NCBI GenBank assembly: GCA_019722365.1 | Contig: JADFUC010002233.1 | Span: 43,708-107,707 of the forward strand | From: Lithospermum erythrorhizon | Lineage: Eukaryota; Streptophyta; Magnoliopsida; Boraginales; Boraginaceae | Direction: 5' to 3' | Length of the DNA stretch: 64,000 nt | Shown: positions 35,765 through 48,090 of the stretch, in pieces | How the letters are laid out: each line of letters begins with the position of its first letter | How positions within the stretch are numbered: position 1 is the first letter of the stretch | Notes under the pieces: model-generated | What the model was told of the DNA's origin: nothing | Seen by the model: only the letters and a program-made list of their open reading frames with translations | Database searches by the model: none | Program-made: the position numbers and the translations under genes

Positions 35765-36785
35765 TATTTTTATTACTAGTTATTTGTGCACAATTTAAAC
35801 TGTGATATTTCATTAAGATGTTAAATATATTTTTATATTTTATATTACGTGATTACAGATACATAAATATAACATCTTAAAAAATAATATATATACCATA
35901 TATAATGCCTAAGGCTAAAATTATCACGTTATTTATGTCATACATTGTGAACTACATAAAATATCTTCATTCAAACAAAAAATAACTACTACTCAAAACG
36001 CATTTTCCAATTATGCCACTATTCAAAAATAACTACTACTAAAAACTAACTACTACTCAAAATCCATTTCCCACTTTATCCATAGTTAATGTTTTATGGT
36101 GACATACAGATGAACACAACTGCCAATTCGTATTTCAATAAGGTAAAAGTGAGCAACCACCACATATCAATAAATTTTGGTGATCATTTATTTGTTTTTA
36201 AGTTGGTATTCCTTTGATAAACTGAATATATTATACTAGCAATTTAAAAAAAAAATTATTAAAAATTATGATTGAATTGACACAAGTTAGACTGTGCATC
36301 AATAGGTAATTGGACATAATACACAATGATATTTATTTTCTTGCTAAAAATAATATAGAACTAACCCATTAATTATAAGTTAAATAACATTTACTAAATA
36401 GAAAAAAATAATTACTCCTAAATTTAAGGAGGCTTCACGAGACTTCATTAGTGGCAACTTCTGCACTTTATATATGTACTAGTTATTTGTGCATAGTCTA
36501 ACATGTGCTATTTTATTAAGGTGTTAAATAGATTTTTATATTTTATATTGCGTGATTACAGATCCCTAAATATAACATCTTAAAAAAATGATATTGGACA
36601 TAATACACAATAATATTTATTTTCTTGCTAAAAATAATATAGAACTAACCCATTAATTATTATTAAATTAAATAACATTTAATAAATAGGAAAAAAATAA
36701 TTTTTCCTAAATTTAAGAAGGGTTTACATCATGCGGCTTTATTAGTGGCAACTTCCAAACCTTCCTTTGCATTTTATATATGTAT
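35765..36785. repeat. Interleaved direct duplications upstream of callose synthase
   Basis: Repeat 1: 35768-35885 and 36478-36592 share ACTAGTTATTTGTGCA, TGTTAAATA(T/G)ATTTTTATATT and GTGATTACAGAT, then AAATATAACATCTTAAAAA. Repeat 2: 36308-36478 and 36594-36784 share TTGGACATAATACACAA, TTATTTTCTTGCTAAAAATA and GAACTAACCCATTAATTAT, and end in TTAGTGGCAACTTC. Repeat 1's second copy lies between the two copies of repeat 2, so a composite block of ~290 bp seems to have been copied. Confidence 0.8.
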
Positions 36786-36789
36786 GGAT

Positions 36790-37785
36790 ATGTATAGATA
36801 GATTACTGCGCACTACTACCATATTATATATGGTTGACATGGATTATGGAAGAAGTTACATTTTTATTACTTGGTATACTATATACGGTTACCGTGTACC
36901 ATGCATTGAGATAAAATCATCATATCAATATCATGCAGAATTATATTTGAATTTCTTTTATTTGATTATGAAATTAGAAGGCTCTAATAAATCCTTTCAA
37001 ATTTGCTACTCAAAAAAATATATATATGTATTTTTGTTTTAATTAGTTTAATTAATTATTTTGATATATTAATCCAAAACAGACAAAGTACAATCAATTT
37101 GAGTCAACTGTATTTTTTACAATTTTAATAATTTATTTTTTATCTAAACAATTATCTATTATTTAACAAAGGAGTATGAAATTGCCTCGATGTCAGCAAG
37201 GTTTTTACGACTCTACATTGTTTCAACCCAATCCAATATATTAGGAGTATCATATATATTTGGTACACATATAGGTATACATCTTTGGAACATGATCTCA
37301 AATGTTTTTCATACATTTAATATTTTCATGCGACAAAAACCGAAATGTCCAAATCAGTGGTCTGAAAACCACCTTCATAAGAAATTAAAAGAGGGATATA
37401 ATTTCAAATTGAAAAAGCCATTTCATCGACAGGTTTGACTTAAAGGAGGTGCATTTAACCTTTTCTTTGGTTATTAGAAGATGGATCTACTACTCTACGC
37501 GTTTGCCCATGACTATGACCACATGCAATATCAAGTAGATTAATAAGTTGAGCAACTTAACTTCCTTATTAATTCTGTGTTCGATTACCAATAAAATTCG
37601 ACGACATCTAATTCAGCTTAGCTTAAGTTAAGTCTTGGATTCTACTGCTAAGAAGATATTCTCTACTTTTCAGTCATTAATTCTATTGAAAAGGCATTTG
37701 ATAGAAAGCATGTTTAACGAAACTAACGCAGAATGGGAATAAACATAGAAACGAATTTATTTTGAACAATTCAATTTACTTTGTT
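36790..37785. other. AT-rich intergenic DNA, no gene seen
   Basis: The ORFs at 36767-37042 and 37190-37438 are leucine/isoleucine-poor, motif-free and typical of chance frames in AT-rich DNA. Confidence 0.4.
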
Positions 37786-37789
37786 TGGT

Positions 37790-38575
37790 ATGTTATAGGA
37801 ATCAAATAATTTATCATACATATTTTATATATGATAATAAAAATAATTTTATATTAAAGTAATATATTTATTAGTTAAACAAATATATACTTTGTTTGGT
37901 ATTTAATTTATTAGTTATACATTTTATATAGCAATAATATATTAATTTTCATGTAATGTTATAATATATTAGTTTTGAAATATAATATACTTAGTTTTAA
38001 AGTAATACTATAAAATATTAATTTAAAAATATTTTTCAAAAAAATTAAAAGCAATTGATATTAAGATATTCATTAGAATTATAGATTTTAATGTAATTTA
38101 GATTATTTCTTTAAATCATATTGATATTTTAAATTTTGAACAATATTTATTATAAAATTTTATATTTTATTATAAAATATTTCCTAATATAATTTTCACA
38201 TTAAATATGTCTACCATATATTGATTAATTGGTCGGTATAGAAAAACAAAATCATATACATAATATTAATATAGTTAATGTAACAAATATATATTTAATA
38301 TTATATGAATTATAAATATATATAATTATTTAGTATTATACTTAGCTATATTTATAATATTAATAACTTATTTATATTTCATTATCTTATATTAGGTAAT
38401 GAGTTAATACTATCATTTTGGGGGTAATGGTTTAGCACTTCATATAATCTAATGAGATTGTTTATGAGAATGGAATAAAACAAGGATTAAAATACCAAAC
38501 TAAGTAATGAAATCAAATCTCATTCCATTACATTCCATTATATTTTATTCCATTTCAGCATACCAAATACAAACT
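37790..38575. mobile_element. Inverted-repeat (MITE-like) element with TTTGGTATG ends
   Basis: The left end GTTTGGTATGTTATAGGAAT is matched at the right by CAGCATACCAAATACAAAC (reverse complement GTTTGTATTTGGTATGCTG). Near the right end CATTCCATTACATTCCATTA stands against a GGAATCAAA stretch at the left, and further TTTGGTAT (37893) and ATACCAAA (38500) words lie inside. The ~785-bp inner part is almost pure AT. This suggests a non-autonomous DNA transposon, possibly two nested copies. Target duplication was not resolved. Confidence 0.55.
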
Positions 38576-39838
38576 TATTATACTTTCTTTATATCACTTA
38601 TTCTAACTGTCTTCAATTAAAAATTTATTGTACCCTTAAACTTTGTTTAGGACCCACTTTAAACTGCGGAAATCCAGTGATTAGTACTAATGACAGTAAT
38701 TAACAAAACACTATGGCTAAGGAAAAGAAGCTTTTGTTGTTGAATTCAAAACTCAGTGTTTTGCAGGCCTTCGCCGGAATTGACCGACAAAAAACTTTGG
38801 CAATTGAGAAGAGACAGAGAAGGAAAGTAAGGGTTGGAATATTCAGAATTTGGAAAATTAGATAACTACTAGTAAAATTGTACTACACCATAATATTCCC
38901 TTTAATAACGAATTTGTTGAGGAGTTTAAATAAGAGTATTAATGATTTACTAAATAAATTAGAAATGTTTAAAGTACCAAAGCATAAATTAATTCTTAAT
39001 TTAAAGAGAATTATGATAATATGATCAAGAAATTTAAGGAAGCTATTTGAATATTATAATCTTCGATTACTCGACAAAATTATACATAATAAATTGTTTT
39101 AATATGATTGAGTATAAATAATACTCCATGTACAAGTAATTTTTTCAATGAATAGTTGTTTATTAAAAAAAAAAATTAAAAGATTAGGTCTGAATTACCG
39201 TCCACTCATACCTATGCCTACAAGTAAATTTTTAGTACTACAAAAATTCCACTCAATCACATATTCCAATAGTAAATAGAATTACTATAAATACAATCAT
39301 ATTAGTACATACTTCCCCAATCCATTTTATTCGTCAGAGCCACTTTTTTAAAATTAAATTCACCATTAATTACTAATTATTCCTTATTCTTAAAAAAATA
39401 TAATATTTATATTCGCTTTTAAAATATTTTTCATAATATTAATTTTTATTTTTTTAATAATATAGTTAAAAAGTAATTAAACATCAAAAATTTGTTTCGA
39501 TATACGGTAGTTTCAATTAAATGCACTCTAGAGCAAGATATACATATCGAAAATCTTACATTATTTATACCATTCCATATATGAGTTCTCACCTGAAATT
39601 AGTTCCATACTCTTGCCTCGGCGTACATAATTGCCTGCAGTCGACAAAATAATCGGCAGGCATATTCAATACTCCAGGTTCGAATTGCAGTGGTTTTCAC
39701 AAAAACAATATTTGATTAAATGAGCATGTTATCCCTATTCCGTTTTGTCAAATCTCAACAAATAATAGAAACGCATAGCAGCACAAAATCTTACAAGTAT
39801 TGAAGCAAAGAGTAGAAGTCTAATAAGTTTGAATACCA
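38576..39838. other. Upstream flank of callose synthase
   Basis: AT-rich, non-coding. Contains a good TATA box (CTATAAATACA, 39286-39296), about 545 bases before the start codon; if used, the 5' leader is long or holds an intron. A second, weaker site (CCATATATGAG, 39575-39585) lies closer. Confidence 0.45.
39286..39296 (+). promoter_or_regulatory. Candidate TATA box for callose synthase
   Basis: CTATAAATACA fits the plant TATA consensus well. In such AT-rich DNA, chance matches are common, and the ~545-base distance to the ATG is long, so this is only a candidate. Confidence 0.3.
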
Positions 39839-42800
39839 ATGAGCCAGCGGAAGCGCGTCCCTCCGAGCCAACACACAAGAAATGCATACAACATCATCCC
39901 AATCGAAAACCTCCTAGCCGACCACCCCTCCCTCCGATACCCAGAAGTGCGAGCCGCAGCCTCCTCCCTACATTCAGTATCCGACCTCCGCAAACCACCC
40001 TACACACCCTTCCTACCCCACCACGACCTCCTCGATTGGCTGGCTTTATTCTTCGGCTTCCAACACTCCAATGTCCTTAACCAAAGGGAGCACTTAATCC
40101 TCCATTTAGCCAATGCCCAAATGCGCATCTCCCCCCCTCCCGACACCATCGACGTCTTAGATGCCAAGGTTTTATCCAAATTTAGGCTTAAACTGTTGAA
40201 AAACTATACCAATTGGTGGCTTTTACGCCTCGCAGCGCTGTTTGGGTTACTGGAAGAGGCATTTGAAGGGAGGGAGCTTTTGTATGTGGGTTTGTATATT
40301 GATTTGGGCATGAACTAATTTTGCCGCTTTCTGTGCCTGAGTGTCTTTGTTATGTTTTTCATAATATGGCTAATGAATTGAATAAGATTTTGGAGGATCA
40401 GATTGATGAGAATACGGGGAGCCCTTTTTTGCCCTCGGTTTCCGGGGAATTTGGGTTTTTGAATAAGGTGGTTAAGCCGCTTTATGAGGTTATTAAGGCT
40501 GAGGTTGGGAATAGTAAGAATGGGACTGCCCCTCATTCGGCTTGGCGGAATTATGACGATGTCAATGAGTATTTTTGGACTAGGCGGTGTTTTGAGAAGC
40601 TTAGGTGGCCTATGGATTTAGGGAGCACGTTTTTCGTGACTACAAATAAGGGGAAGAAGGTCGGGAAGACGGGGTTTGTGGAGCAGAGGTCGTTTTGGAA
40701 TTTGTTTAGGAGTTTTGATAAGCTGTGGATTATGTTGGTTTTGTTTATGCAGGCTGCGGTGATTGTGGCGTGGAACGAGAAGGAGTTTCCGTGGTGGGCG
40801 TTAGAGAGTAGGGAAGTGCAGGTTAGGGTGTTTACGGTGTTCTTTACTTGGAGTGGGTTGAGGTTTTTACAGGCAATGCTGGATATTGGGATGCAGCATA
40901 AGTTGGTTTCGAGGGAGACGTGGTGGCAAGGCGTGAGGATGATTTTGAAGCCCATCGTTGCAGCAGCGTGGGTGCTCATTTTCGGGGTATTTTATAGCCG
41001 GATATGGAGCCAGAGGAAACGTGATGGGCGTTGGTCCCCTGCGGCTAATATGAAAGTTGTGAATTTCCTTGAGGTTACTATAGCTTTCCTTGCCCCGGAG
41101 ATTTTATCCCTCGCTCTGTTTATAATCCCGTGGATCAGGAATTTTATTGAGAAGACCAATTGGAAGTTCTTTGATTTGCTTACCTGGTGGTTTCAGAGCC
41201 GGATATTTGTTGCCCGAGGGCTTAGGGAAGGCCTTGTGGATAACATCAAGTATACTACATTCTGGATTCTTGTGCTTGCCACAAAGTTCATATTTAGTTA
41301 TTTCATGCAGATCAAGCCGATGATTGTTCCGACGAAGACGTTGCTGGACCTCAAAGACGTGAATTATGAGTGGCACGAATTCTTCAATAATAGCAACAGG
41401 TTTTCGGTTGGCTTGCTATGGCTGCCAGTGATTTTGATCTACCTTATGGACATACAGATATGGTATGCTATATATTCATCGATAACCGGTGCAGCGGTCG
41501 GGTTGTTGGATCACTTGGGTGAGATTCGAAACATGCAACAGTTGCGGCTGAGATTCCAGTTTTTCGCTAGTGCCATACAGTTTAACCTGATGCCCGAGGA
41601 ACAACTTTTGAGTACTAGGGGACCGAGATTGGCGAGCAAGATCCAGGATGCCATTCTTCGGTTGAAGCTGAGATATGGCTTCGGGCGACCCTTTAGGAAG
41701 CTCGAGTCAAACCAGGTGGAGGCCAAAAAATTCGCTCTGATATGGAACGAGATAATTTTGATATTCAGGGAAGAAGATATTATTAGTGATAGAGAAGTTG
41801 AACTGCTAGAGCTTCCTCAAAACACCTGGAATATTAGGGTTATTCGCTGGCCGTGTTTGCTGCTGTGTAATGAACTGCTCCTTGCTCTCACACAGGCGGA
41901 GGAGTTGGTGGATGCACCCGATAAATGGCTTTTTCACAAGATCTCGAAGAACGAGTACAGAAGTTGTGCAGTAGTAGAAGCTTATGATAGTACCAGGAAC
42001 TTCCTTCTGGATATCGTCAACTCTAACACCGAGGAGCATTCCATCATCACGACGTTCTTCCAGGAGATTGACCAGTGGATTGAGCTGGAGAAATTCACGA
42101 AACACTACAAGATGACCGCTCTTAAAAAAGTCCATGAGAAGTTGGTCAAGCTTCTTACCTTAGTGCTTGATCCAAAGAGGGACGTTGGAAAAGTGGTCAA
42201 TGCTTTACAGGCCCTTTATGAGTGTGCTATTCGGGATTTTCTCATCGATGAGCGTAGTGCTGATCAGCTGAGGGAGGATGGTCTAAGACCTGCTTCTGGG
42301 TCTAGACTGCTTTTCGATAATGCTGTTGAATTGCCTGATCCTGACAATCAGAACTTTTATCGACAAGCTCGTCGTCTACATACTATCCTTACATCTCATG
42401 ATTCTATGCAGAAAGTTCCTGTTAATTTGGAGGCAAGACGCCGCATAGCTTTCTTTAGCAACTCCCTCTTTATGAACATGCCCCATGCTCCTCAAGTTGA
42501 AAAAATGAAGGCTTTCAGTGTATTGACACCTTATTACAATGAAGAAGTAATTTATGGCAAAGAACAACTTCGAAGTGAAAATGAAGATGGTATTTCTACT
42601 CTCTATTATTTGCAGACTATATATGCTGATGAGTGGGACAATTTCATAGAGCGAATGAAGCGAGAAGGTTTGAAGGATAAGAATCAATTATGGACCGAAA
42701 AACTTGAAGAGCTTCGACTTTGGGCATCATACAGAGGTCAGACACTTGCTCGTACTGTGAGAGGGATGATGTATTACTATCGGGCTCTCGAGATGCTAGC

Positions 42801-45120
42801 TTTTCTTGACACTGCATCTGAGATGGACATCAGGGAAGGGGCGGCAGAACTTGGATCGATGAGACGTGAGGGCAGTATGAATAGTACTCACTCAAGAGCT
42901 ATCTCTACCTCGGCAACTTTAAGCAGGTCAACTAGTTCTGTTAGAACACTGTTTAAAGGCCACGAGTATGGGACTGCTCTGATGAAATTCACTTATGTGG
43001 TTGCATGCCAGATATATGGTGCTCAAAAAATAAAGAAAGACCCTCATGCTGATGAAATTCTCTATCTGATGAAAAACAACGAAGCTCTTCGAGTTGCCTA
43101 TGTCGATGAGGTTTCAACAGGAAGAGGTGAGACAGAGTACTACTCTGTTCTTGTGAAGTATGATAAGCAGTTGGAGCAAGAAGTGGAGATCTATCGAGTC
43201 AAGCTGCCTGGTCCCTTGAAGTTAGGAGAAGGAAAGCCGGAAAATCAAAACCATGCTTTTATATTTACTCGTGGAGATGCAGTCCAGACAATTGACATGA
43301 ACCAAGACAACTATTTTGAAGAAGCTCTCAAAATGAGGAACCTACTGGAGGAATTTAGAGCTTACTATGGTATTAGGAAGCCAACCATCTTGGGGGTTCG
43401 TGAACACATTTTCACTGGCTCCGTTTCTTCTTTGGCTTGGTTTATGTCAGCCCAGGAGATGAGTTTTGTCACCTTGGGACAGCGTGTTTTGGCAAATCCA
43501 CTGAAAGTCAGAATGCATTATGGACACCCGGATGTTTTTGACAGGTTTTGGTTCTTGACTAGGGGAGGGATAAGTAAAGCTTCTCGGGTTATCAACATCA
43601 GTGAGGATATTTTTGCTGGATTCAATTGCACTTTGAGAGGTGGTAATGTTACTCATCATGAGTACATTCAGGTTGGCAAGGGAAGAGACGTTGGATTAAA
43701 TCAGATCTCCATGTTTGAAGCCAAGGTTGCCAGTGGAAATGGCGAGCAAGTTCTCAGTCGGGAAGTCTACAGATTGGGTCACAGGCTGGACTTCTTCAGG
43801 ATGCTGTCCTTTTTCTACACTACAGTTGGGTTCTACTTCAATACTATGCTAATTGTTCTAACAGTTTATGCGTTCCTGTGGGGAAGACTCTATATGGCAC
43901 TTAGTGGGGTTGAAGCATCCATTGCAAATGATGATACCAACAGCAATAGAGCTCTTGGTGCTATCTTGAACCAGCAGTTCATCCTCCAACTAGGACTATT
44001 CACTGCATTGCCAATGATTGTGGAAAATTCTCTAGAGCGTGGGTTCCTTACATCCATATGGGAATTTATTACAATGCAGCTCCAACTTTCATCTGTGTTC
44101 TTCACATTCTCTATGGGGACTCGTGGTCATTACTTTGGCAGAACTATCCTTCATGGCGGTGCAAAATATAGAGCAACTGGTCGCGGTTTTGTTGTTGAGC
44201 ACAAGAATTTTGCTGAGAATTACAGGCTCTATGCTCGTAGTCATTTTGTGAAAGCAATTGAACTCGGCTTGATACTTACAGTGTATGCTGGATACAGTCC
44301 CATAGCTAAAGGAACTTTTGTGTACATAGCTCTGACTATTTCAAGTTGGTTCCTGGTTATGTCATGGATTTTGGCCCCGTTTGTTTTCAATCCTTCTGGA
44401 TTTGACTGGTTAAAGACAGTATATGATTTTGATGATTTCATGAGTTGGATATGGTTTCGAGGTGGAGTGTTTTCTAAGGCTGAACAAAGCTGGGAAAAAT
44501 GGTGGTATGAAGAACAGGACCACCTGAGGACTACTGGTCTATTGGGAAAGGTTCTGGAGATAGTTCTATGCCTTCGTTTTTTCTTCTTCCAGTTTGGGAT
44601 TGTTTATCAATTGGGTATAGCTGCACACAGCAAAAGTGTTGCTGTTTATTTGCTGTCTTGGATCTATATTGTCGTGGCTCTTCTGCTTTTCATGACCGTA
44701 GCTTATGCTCGAGAAAAGTATGCTGCAAAAGAGCACATTTACTATCGCTTAGTGCAGTTCCTTCTCGTAATACTAAGCCTAGTTGTGATTGTTGCATTGG
44801 CTCAGTTCACAAAATTCGAATTCATTGATCTATTCACAAGTTTGTTGGCGTTCGTCCCTACTGGTTGGGGTTTTATTTCAATTGCCCAAGTATTTCGGCC
44901 GTCCTTGGAGAAGAGACCTGTAATCTGGGGGACTATTGTTTCAGTGGCTAGACTATATGACATATTGTTTGGAATTATTGTCATGACCCCCGTGGCATTA
45001 TTATCTTGGATGCCTGGTTTCCAGTCTATGCAGACTAGGATCTTGTTCAATGACGCATTTAGTCGAGGTCTGAAGATATTCCAAATTGTAACAGGGAAGA
45101 AACCTAAGAGTGAAGCGTGA
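39839..45120 (+). CDS. CALS11: Callose synthase 11-like (GSL1/CalS11 type), with clustered frame breaks near the 5' end
   Basis: Makes beta-1,3-glucan (callose) from UDP-glucose at the plasma membrane or cell plate; the CalS11/CalS12 pair is known for pollen and wound or pathogen callose. The ATG at 39839 begins with YNIIPIENLLADHPSLRYPE and the LDWLALFFGF and NQREHLILHLANAQMR blocks usual for the family N-terminus. The total span (~1,760 codons) fits the family (~1,770-1,780). Membrane segments lie near residues 294-550; the cytosolic glucan synthase domain is about 850-1320; RATG, the proposed UDP-glucose RXTG motif, is near 1445; further membrane segments run from ~1320 to the C-terminus. 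There is no intron, as expected for this two-gene group and unlike the many-exon other CalS genes. ENSLERGF, FISIAQV and the KVVNALQALYE block favour CalS11 over CalS12. At 40217-40332 about five small indels break the frame, including a stop at 40316. The frame from 40333 to 45120 is clean. Confidence 0.93.
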
Positions 45121-46039
45121 TTTGAGGTAATTTTTAAAGTGTCCTTTTTGTTAAAATTCTTCTTCTCCTATTATTGTTTTATGTTAAAATCTTCGTAGTA
45201 TTAGTAGTATATTAAAATTGTTAACTGTACACTTCTATTTTTTCTCTTATAATAGTTCTTGGACTTATGAGGTGAAGTTACCACACTCTATTAATTTATA
45301 TTGTGTACTAGCCCTTGTAAGTGTTTCTTAAGGTATTCTGACTTGGCCTCTCGTTAGTAAGGTCTTTCCGGTGAATCTTTTGATGGAGAAGACCTTAATA
45401 AACCTGCCATTTGCCAAGACTGTTTCTCTTTTCCTTTTTTCATTTTTTGATTGTTTTATTCCTGTTTATCTATTCAGTTGTTCTGTTAAACAGAGTACAT
45501 TTGGGGTGACATTAAATGGGATTTAATAGCTAAACCTTTAATCAAATGATATGTCGTGTTGTTTTCTTTCCTTTCTTTCATATTGTGTATAAATATTTAT
45601 ATGATCAGTTAAACACAAAAAAAAAAAAAAAAAAACATTTGAGGTGGGATTTAATGGGGCTAAACTCTAAAGAAGCTGTTAGTGGAGCAAAGTATTTCAA
45701 ATTTTTATATGTATCAGTGTAGATTTTGAAATTTGTAAAATGTGTAAGTGGTAGTGTGGTCTCTAAGCATCTTCACAGTAATAAACCTTTTGGAATTTGT
45801 TAGTTAGTGGCAAGGTGTTGAGTGTGATAAATCTTTCGATGTGTATGGAGGATTGATGAGCTTGGATGGGATTATACATGCTTTGTTTGTATGTGAGTTT
45901 TCTATATCTTGCACTATAAGATCATGAAAATGGAGGGGAATTACTGTCGATTTAATGTATCTTTCAGATTAGAACTCTGAAATAACTTCGTATCATGTAT
46001 GTTTTCCCCTTTTTAATCTTCTCTCTTGTTAATCATCTG
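45121..46039 (+). other. 3' flank of callose synthase, donor-like site after the stop
   Basis: T-rich, non-coding, typical of a 3' untranslated region or intron. GAGGTAATTTTT directly after the stop codon is a good plant 5' splice site, and the T-rich DNA that follows looks intronic. A 19-22 base A-run at 45618-45637 is simple sequence. Confidence 0.45.
45397..45402 (+). terminator. Candidate polyadenylation signal of callose synthase
   Basis: AATAAA 277 bases after the stop codon. A donor-like GAG|GTAATT at about 45124-45132 lies before it, so it would be used only in transcripts that keep this region. Confidence 0.35.
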
Positions 46040-46760
46040 ACATTAAACATGTTTTGTATCTTCAGGGTATATTGTGATTAGATATGATATAGCAATATAC
46101 AATGTTCAGGATTTTCCTTAATTCATAGAGATTTGGTGTAATAATAGTCTCTGCATGCCTATTTTCAATGAAAATTCAATTGTAGATTCTCTTTTGTTTT
46201 CATCATAGGTCTGCCAGTGTTCTTATGATTCTGCCATCTTTTATAACCATGTTAGGAATTTGATTCTACGTTTTTTTTGGCATCTGCAGGATAGACTTTG
46301 ATGCAGTATATAAAACTCGAGTTCTATTTTCCTTAATAGAGATTCTGGTGTGAATTATTTCAGTAGCATCCTATATTCATTCTGCTTATTTGAGTGTATT
46401 TTCAGTGAAGCCACTGATGCAACTATAGATTCTTCTTGTTTGAGGTCAGCAAGCCATCTATCTTTTAAGTCTATGCTCTTAATTATTCACTTATCCATGT
46501 AGTCTGACGATTGGCGTGCTTTGCATCGTACAGGGTAGATTGCCATTAGTCTCCGTATACAATGTTCTAGCAATTAAAACATAGTGTGATTACTGATGCA
46601 ACTATAGATTCTTGTTGTTCGAGGTCAGTAAAACATGGATCATCTTATTCAATGTTCTTATTTATTCGCTATCATTTCCGATGATAGGCATTTTTTCATG
46701 GTACAGGGTAGATTGTGATTAGATGGTGTATGCAATATTAAATCCCTTTCTTCTGATCCG
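46040..46760 (+). repeat. Degenerate tandem repeats with repeated CAG|GGTAGATT sites
   Basis: Four related units are centred on TCTTCAGGGTATATTGTGATT (near 46060), CTGCAGGATAGACTTTGATG (near 46282), GTACAGGGTAGATTGCCATT (near 46525) and GTACAGGGTAGATTGTGATT (near 46702). The last two units are nearly identical over ACTGATGCAACTATAGATTC (46414 and 46593; 179 bp apart). The first two share ATTTTCCTTAAT and TAGAGATT (215 bp apart). Each unit has a T-rich stretch before CAG. Confidence 0.75.
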
Positions 46761-47072
46761 ATATGAGATATTGCAGCAGTCAGCTTCATGTGTATACATA
46801 TTGTTAATTCAATGCTCAACACTTTCTTTAAATTCAATGTTCTTATGATTTTTCGTCTGGCGTAATCGAATGTTATTGAGAGTTGCTACATTTTACACTT
46901 GTAAGTATCTGTGTTTATACTTTCAGATCTTCCCTTTTCCCAACTATGATGTGTTTTGTGAAGGGCACGATTTGATCACATATATACTGAATTTATTCTT
47001 GCCTTTGTATTATTACTTTTTCAGAAATGAGTACAACCAACAAATCACTTTTTCTTTGTTTCTTTTACATGC

Positions 47073-47173
47073 TACTCCCTCCAATGTTGGTTCAAATTAA
47101 TTTATGGAGGGAAAGAAATTGACTTCTGAAAGCACTAGATATGTTGGAAAAGTTTTTGTTAAAGAAGGGAGTA
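47073..47173. mobile_element. Short Stowaway-like MITE
   Basis: TACTCCCTCC at the left and GGGAGTA at the right (reverse complement TACTCCC), ~100 bp apart, with TA at both ends. This is the end form of Stowaway/Mariner-type MITEs. The inside is non-coding. Confidence 0.55.
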
Positions 47174-47369
47174 TTATTGTTGCTGCTATTAGCAAATCAC
47201 ATTAGTTTTTAAAATCCTTTGGGAGGGAGTCAATAAAAATCATGCTTTTTCAGCATCTCCAACATGGTCCACCAGGTCTTTTTGGGGACATGTCTCGTCG
47301 GGTATATTTTTATACTCTCCCACCAACCTCCCCAATCTCCTACTATGTTTTGTGGATAGTAGACCACCT

Positions 47370-47580
47370 CTACATTTTGTTCATGGGTCAAATGATTTCT
47401 CCTTCAATTAATTCATATTGGTACCTTAAAGTTTTATCTGTGGTGTCATAGTATTACTTTTTCTTTTATTGTACTGTATTGAATATCAATTCATGCAACT
47501 TTTGCATTTTTGTTCATGGATTTTTTATTCTTCCTTCAATTAATTCATCTTGGTACGTTTAAGTTTCAATCTTTTGCTCA
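47370..47580. repeat. Direct duplication, ~130 bp offset
   Basis: TTTTGTTCATGG, then CTTCAATTAATTCAT and TTGGTAC, then AAGTTT occur in the same order at 47375-47435 and 47508-47565. Confidence 0.65.
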
Positions 47581-47875
47581 AATCTTACATTTGTGATAAC
47601 TTTTTATATATTACACACTGGAGCAGTTGATGGGTGAATGTCTTATTGAAATAGATTATCTATAATATTGTTGAATTTTTTCATTGTTAATACAGAAACA
47701 TTTCTCTTCTCTCTTTCTTTTTATAATATTTTATTTTATTTTTCTATTGGATTTTTCATTGTTGCTGTGTATTTCATATTTGAATGATATATAGATGCAA
47801 AAACGTTAGATCTTGAATTTGATAAAGTGAGATAGAAGATTTAGCAAAAGAGAGAATGAAACTAGTGCGACGTTT

Positions 47876-48090
47876 TATTCCCTCCACGGCCCAAAAAATT
47901 GTCAAATTTTTAATTTTAATAGTTTAATTTTTTTTCAGCTTTGAGCTCAAATAATTTTTAATGTATTGTATATTTGTTTTATTAACTTGATAGTTTTGAT
48001 TCAAATTAAAGTTTTGGATGTCAATCAAAATTGTAAAGTTTGTTAATTTTTTATCATAAAAAAACAAACTTGACAATTTTTATAGGAGTA
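47876..48090. mobile_element. Stowaway-like MITE
   Basis: The left TATTCCCTCCACGGCCCAAA with AAATTGTCAAATT is mirrored at the right by AACTTGACAATTTTTATAG and GGAGTA. The terminal inverted repeats are ~25 bases and imperfect; the inside is AT-rich with more inverted TTGACATC/AATTTTA-like pairs. No coding. Confidence 0.65.

Noticed and set aside
36767..37438. Two small ORFs (91 and 82 codons)
   Set aside because: No motif, AT-driven composition, one overlaps a duplicated repeat; chance frames.
39616..39695. tRNA gene or SINE upstream of callose synthase
   Set aside because: GGTTCGAATTGC looks like a B box and TTGCCTGC...GCAGGCA forms a small hairpin, but no A box at the right spacing and no acceptor stem could be found.
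39829..40080. Overlapping ORF at the callose synthase start
   Set aside because: Proline-rich shadow in a different frame from the conserved N-terminus that begins at 39839.
40321..45120. Independent ORF starting at 40321
   Set aside because: It starts at TTG inside the callose synthase reading; conserved family sequence continues upstream to the ATG at 39839 across the frame breaks.
45618..45637. Poly-A tail of a retroposed transcript
   Set aside because: The A-run is preceded by ordinary 3' flank and lacks target duplications or a retroposed body.
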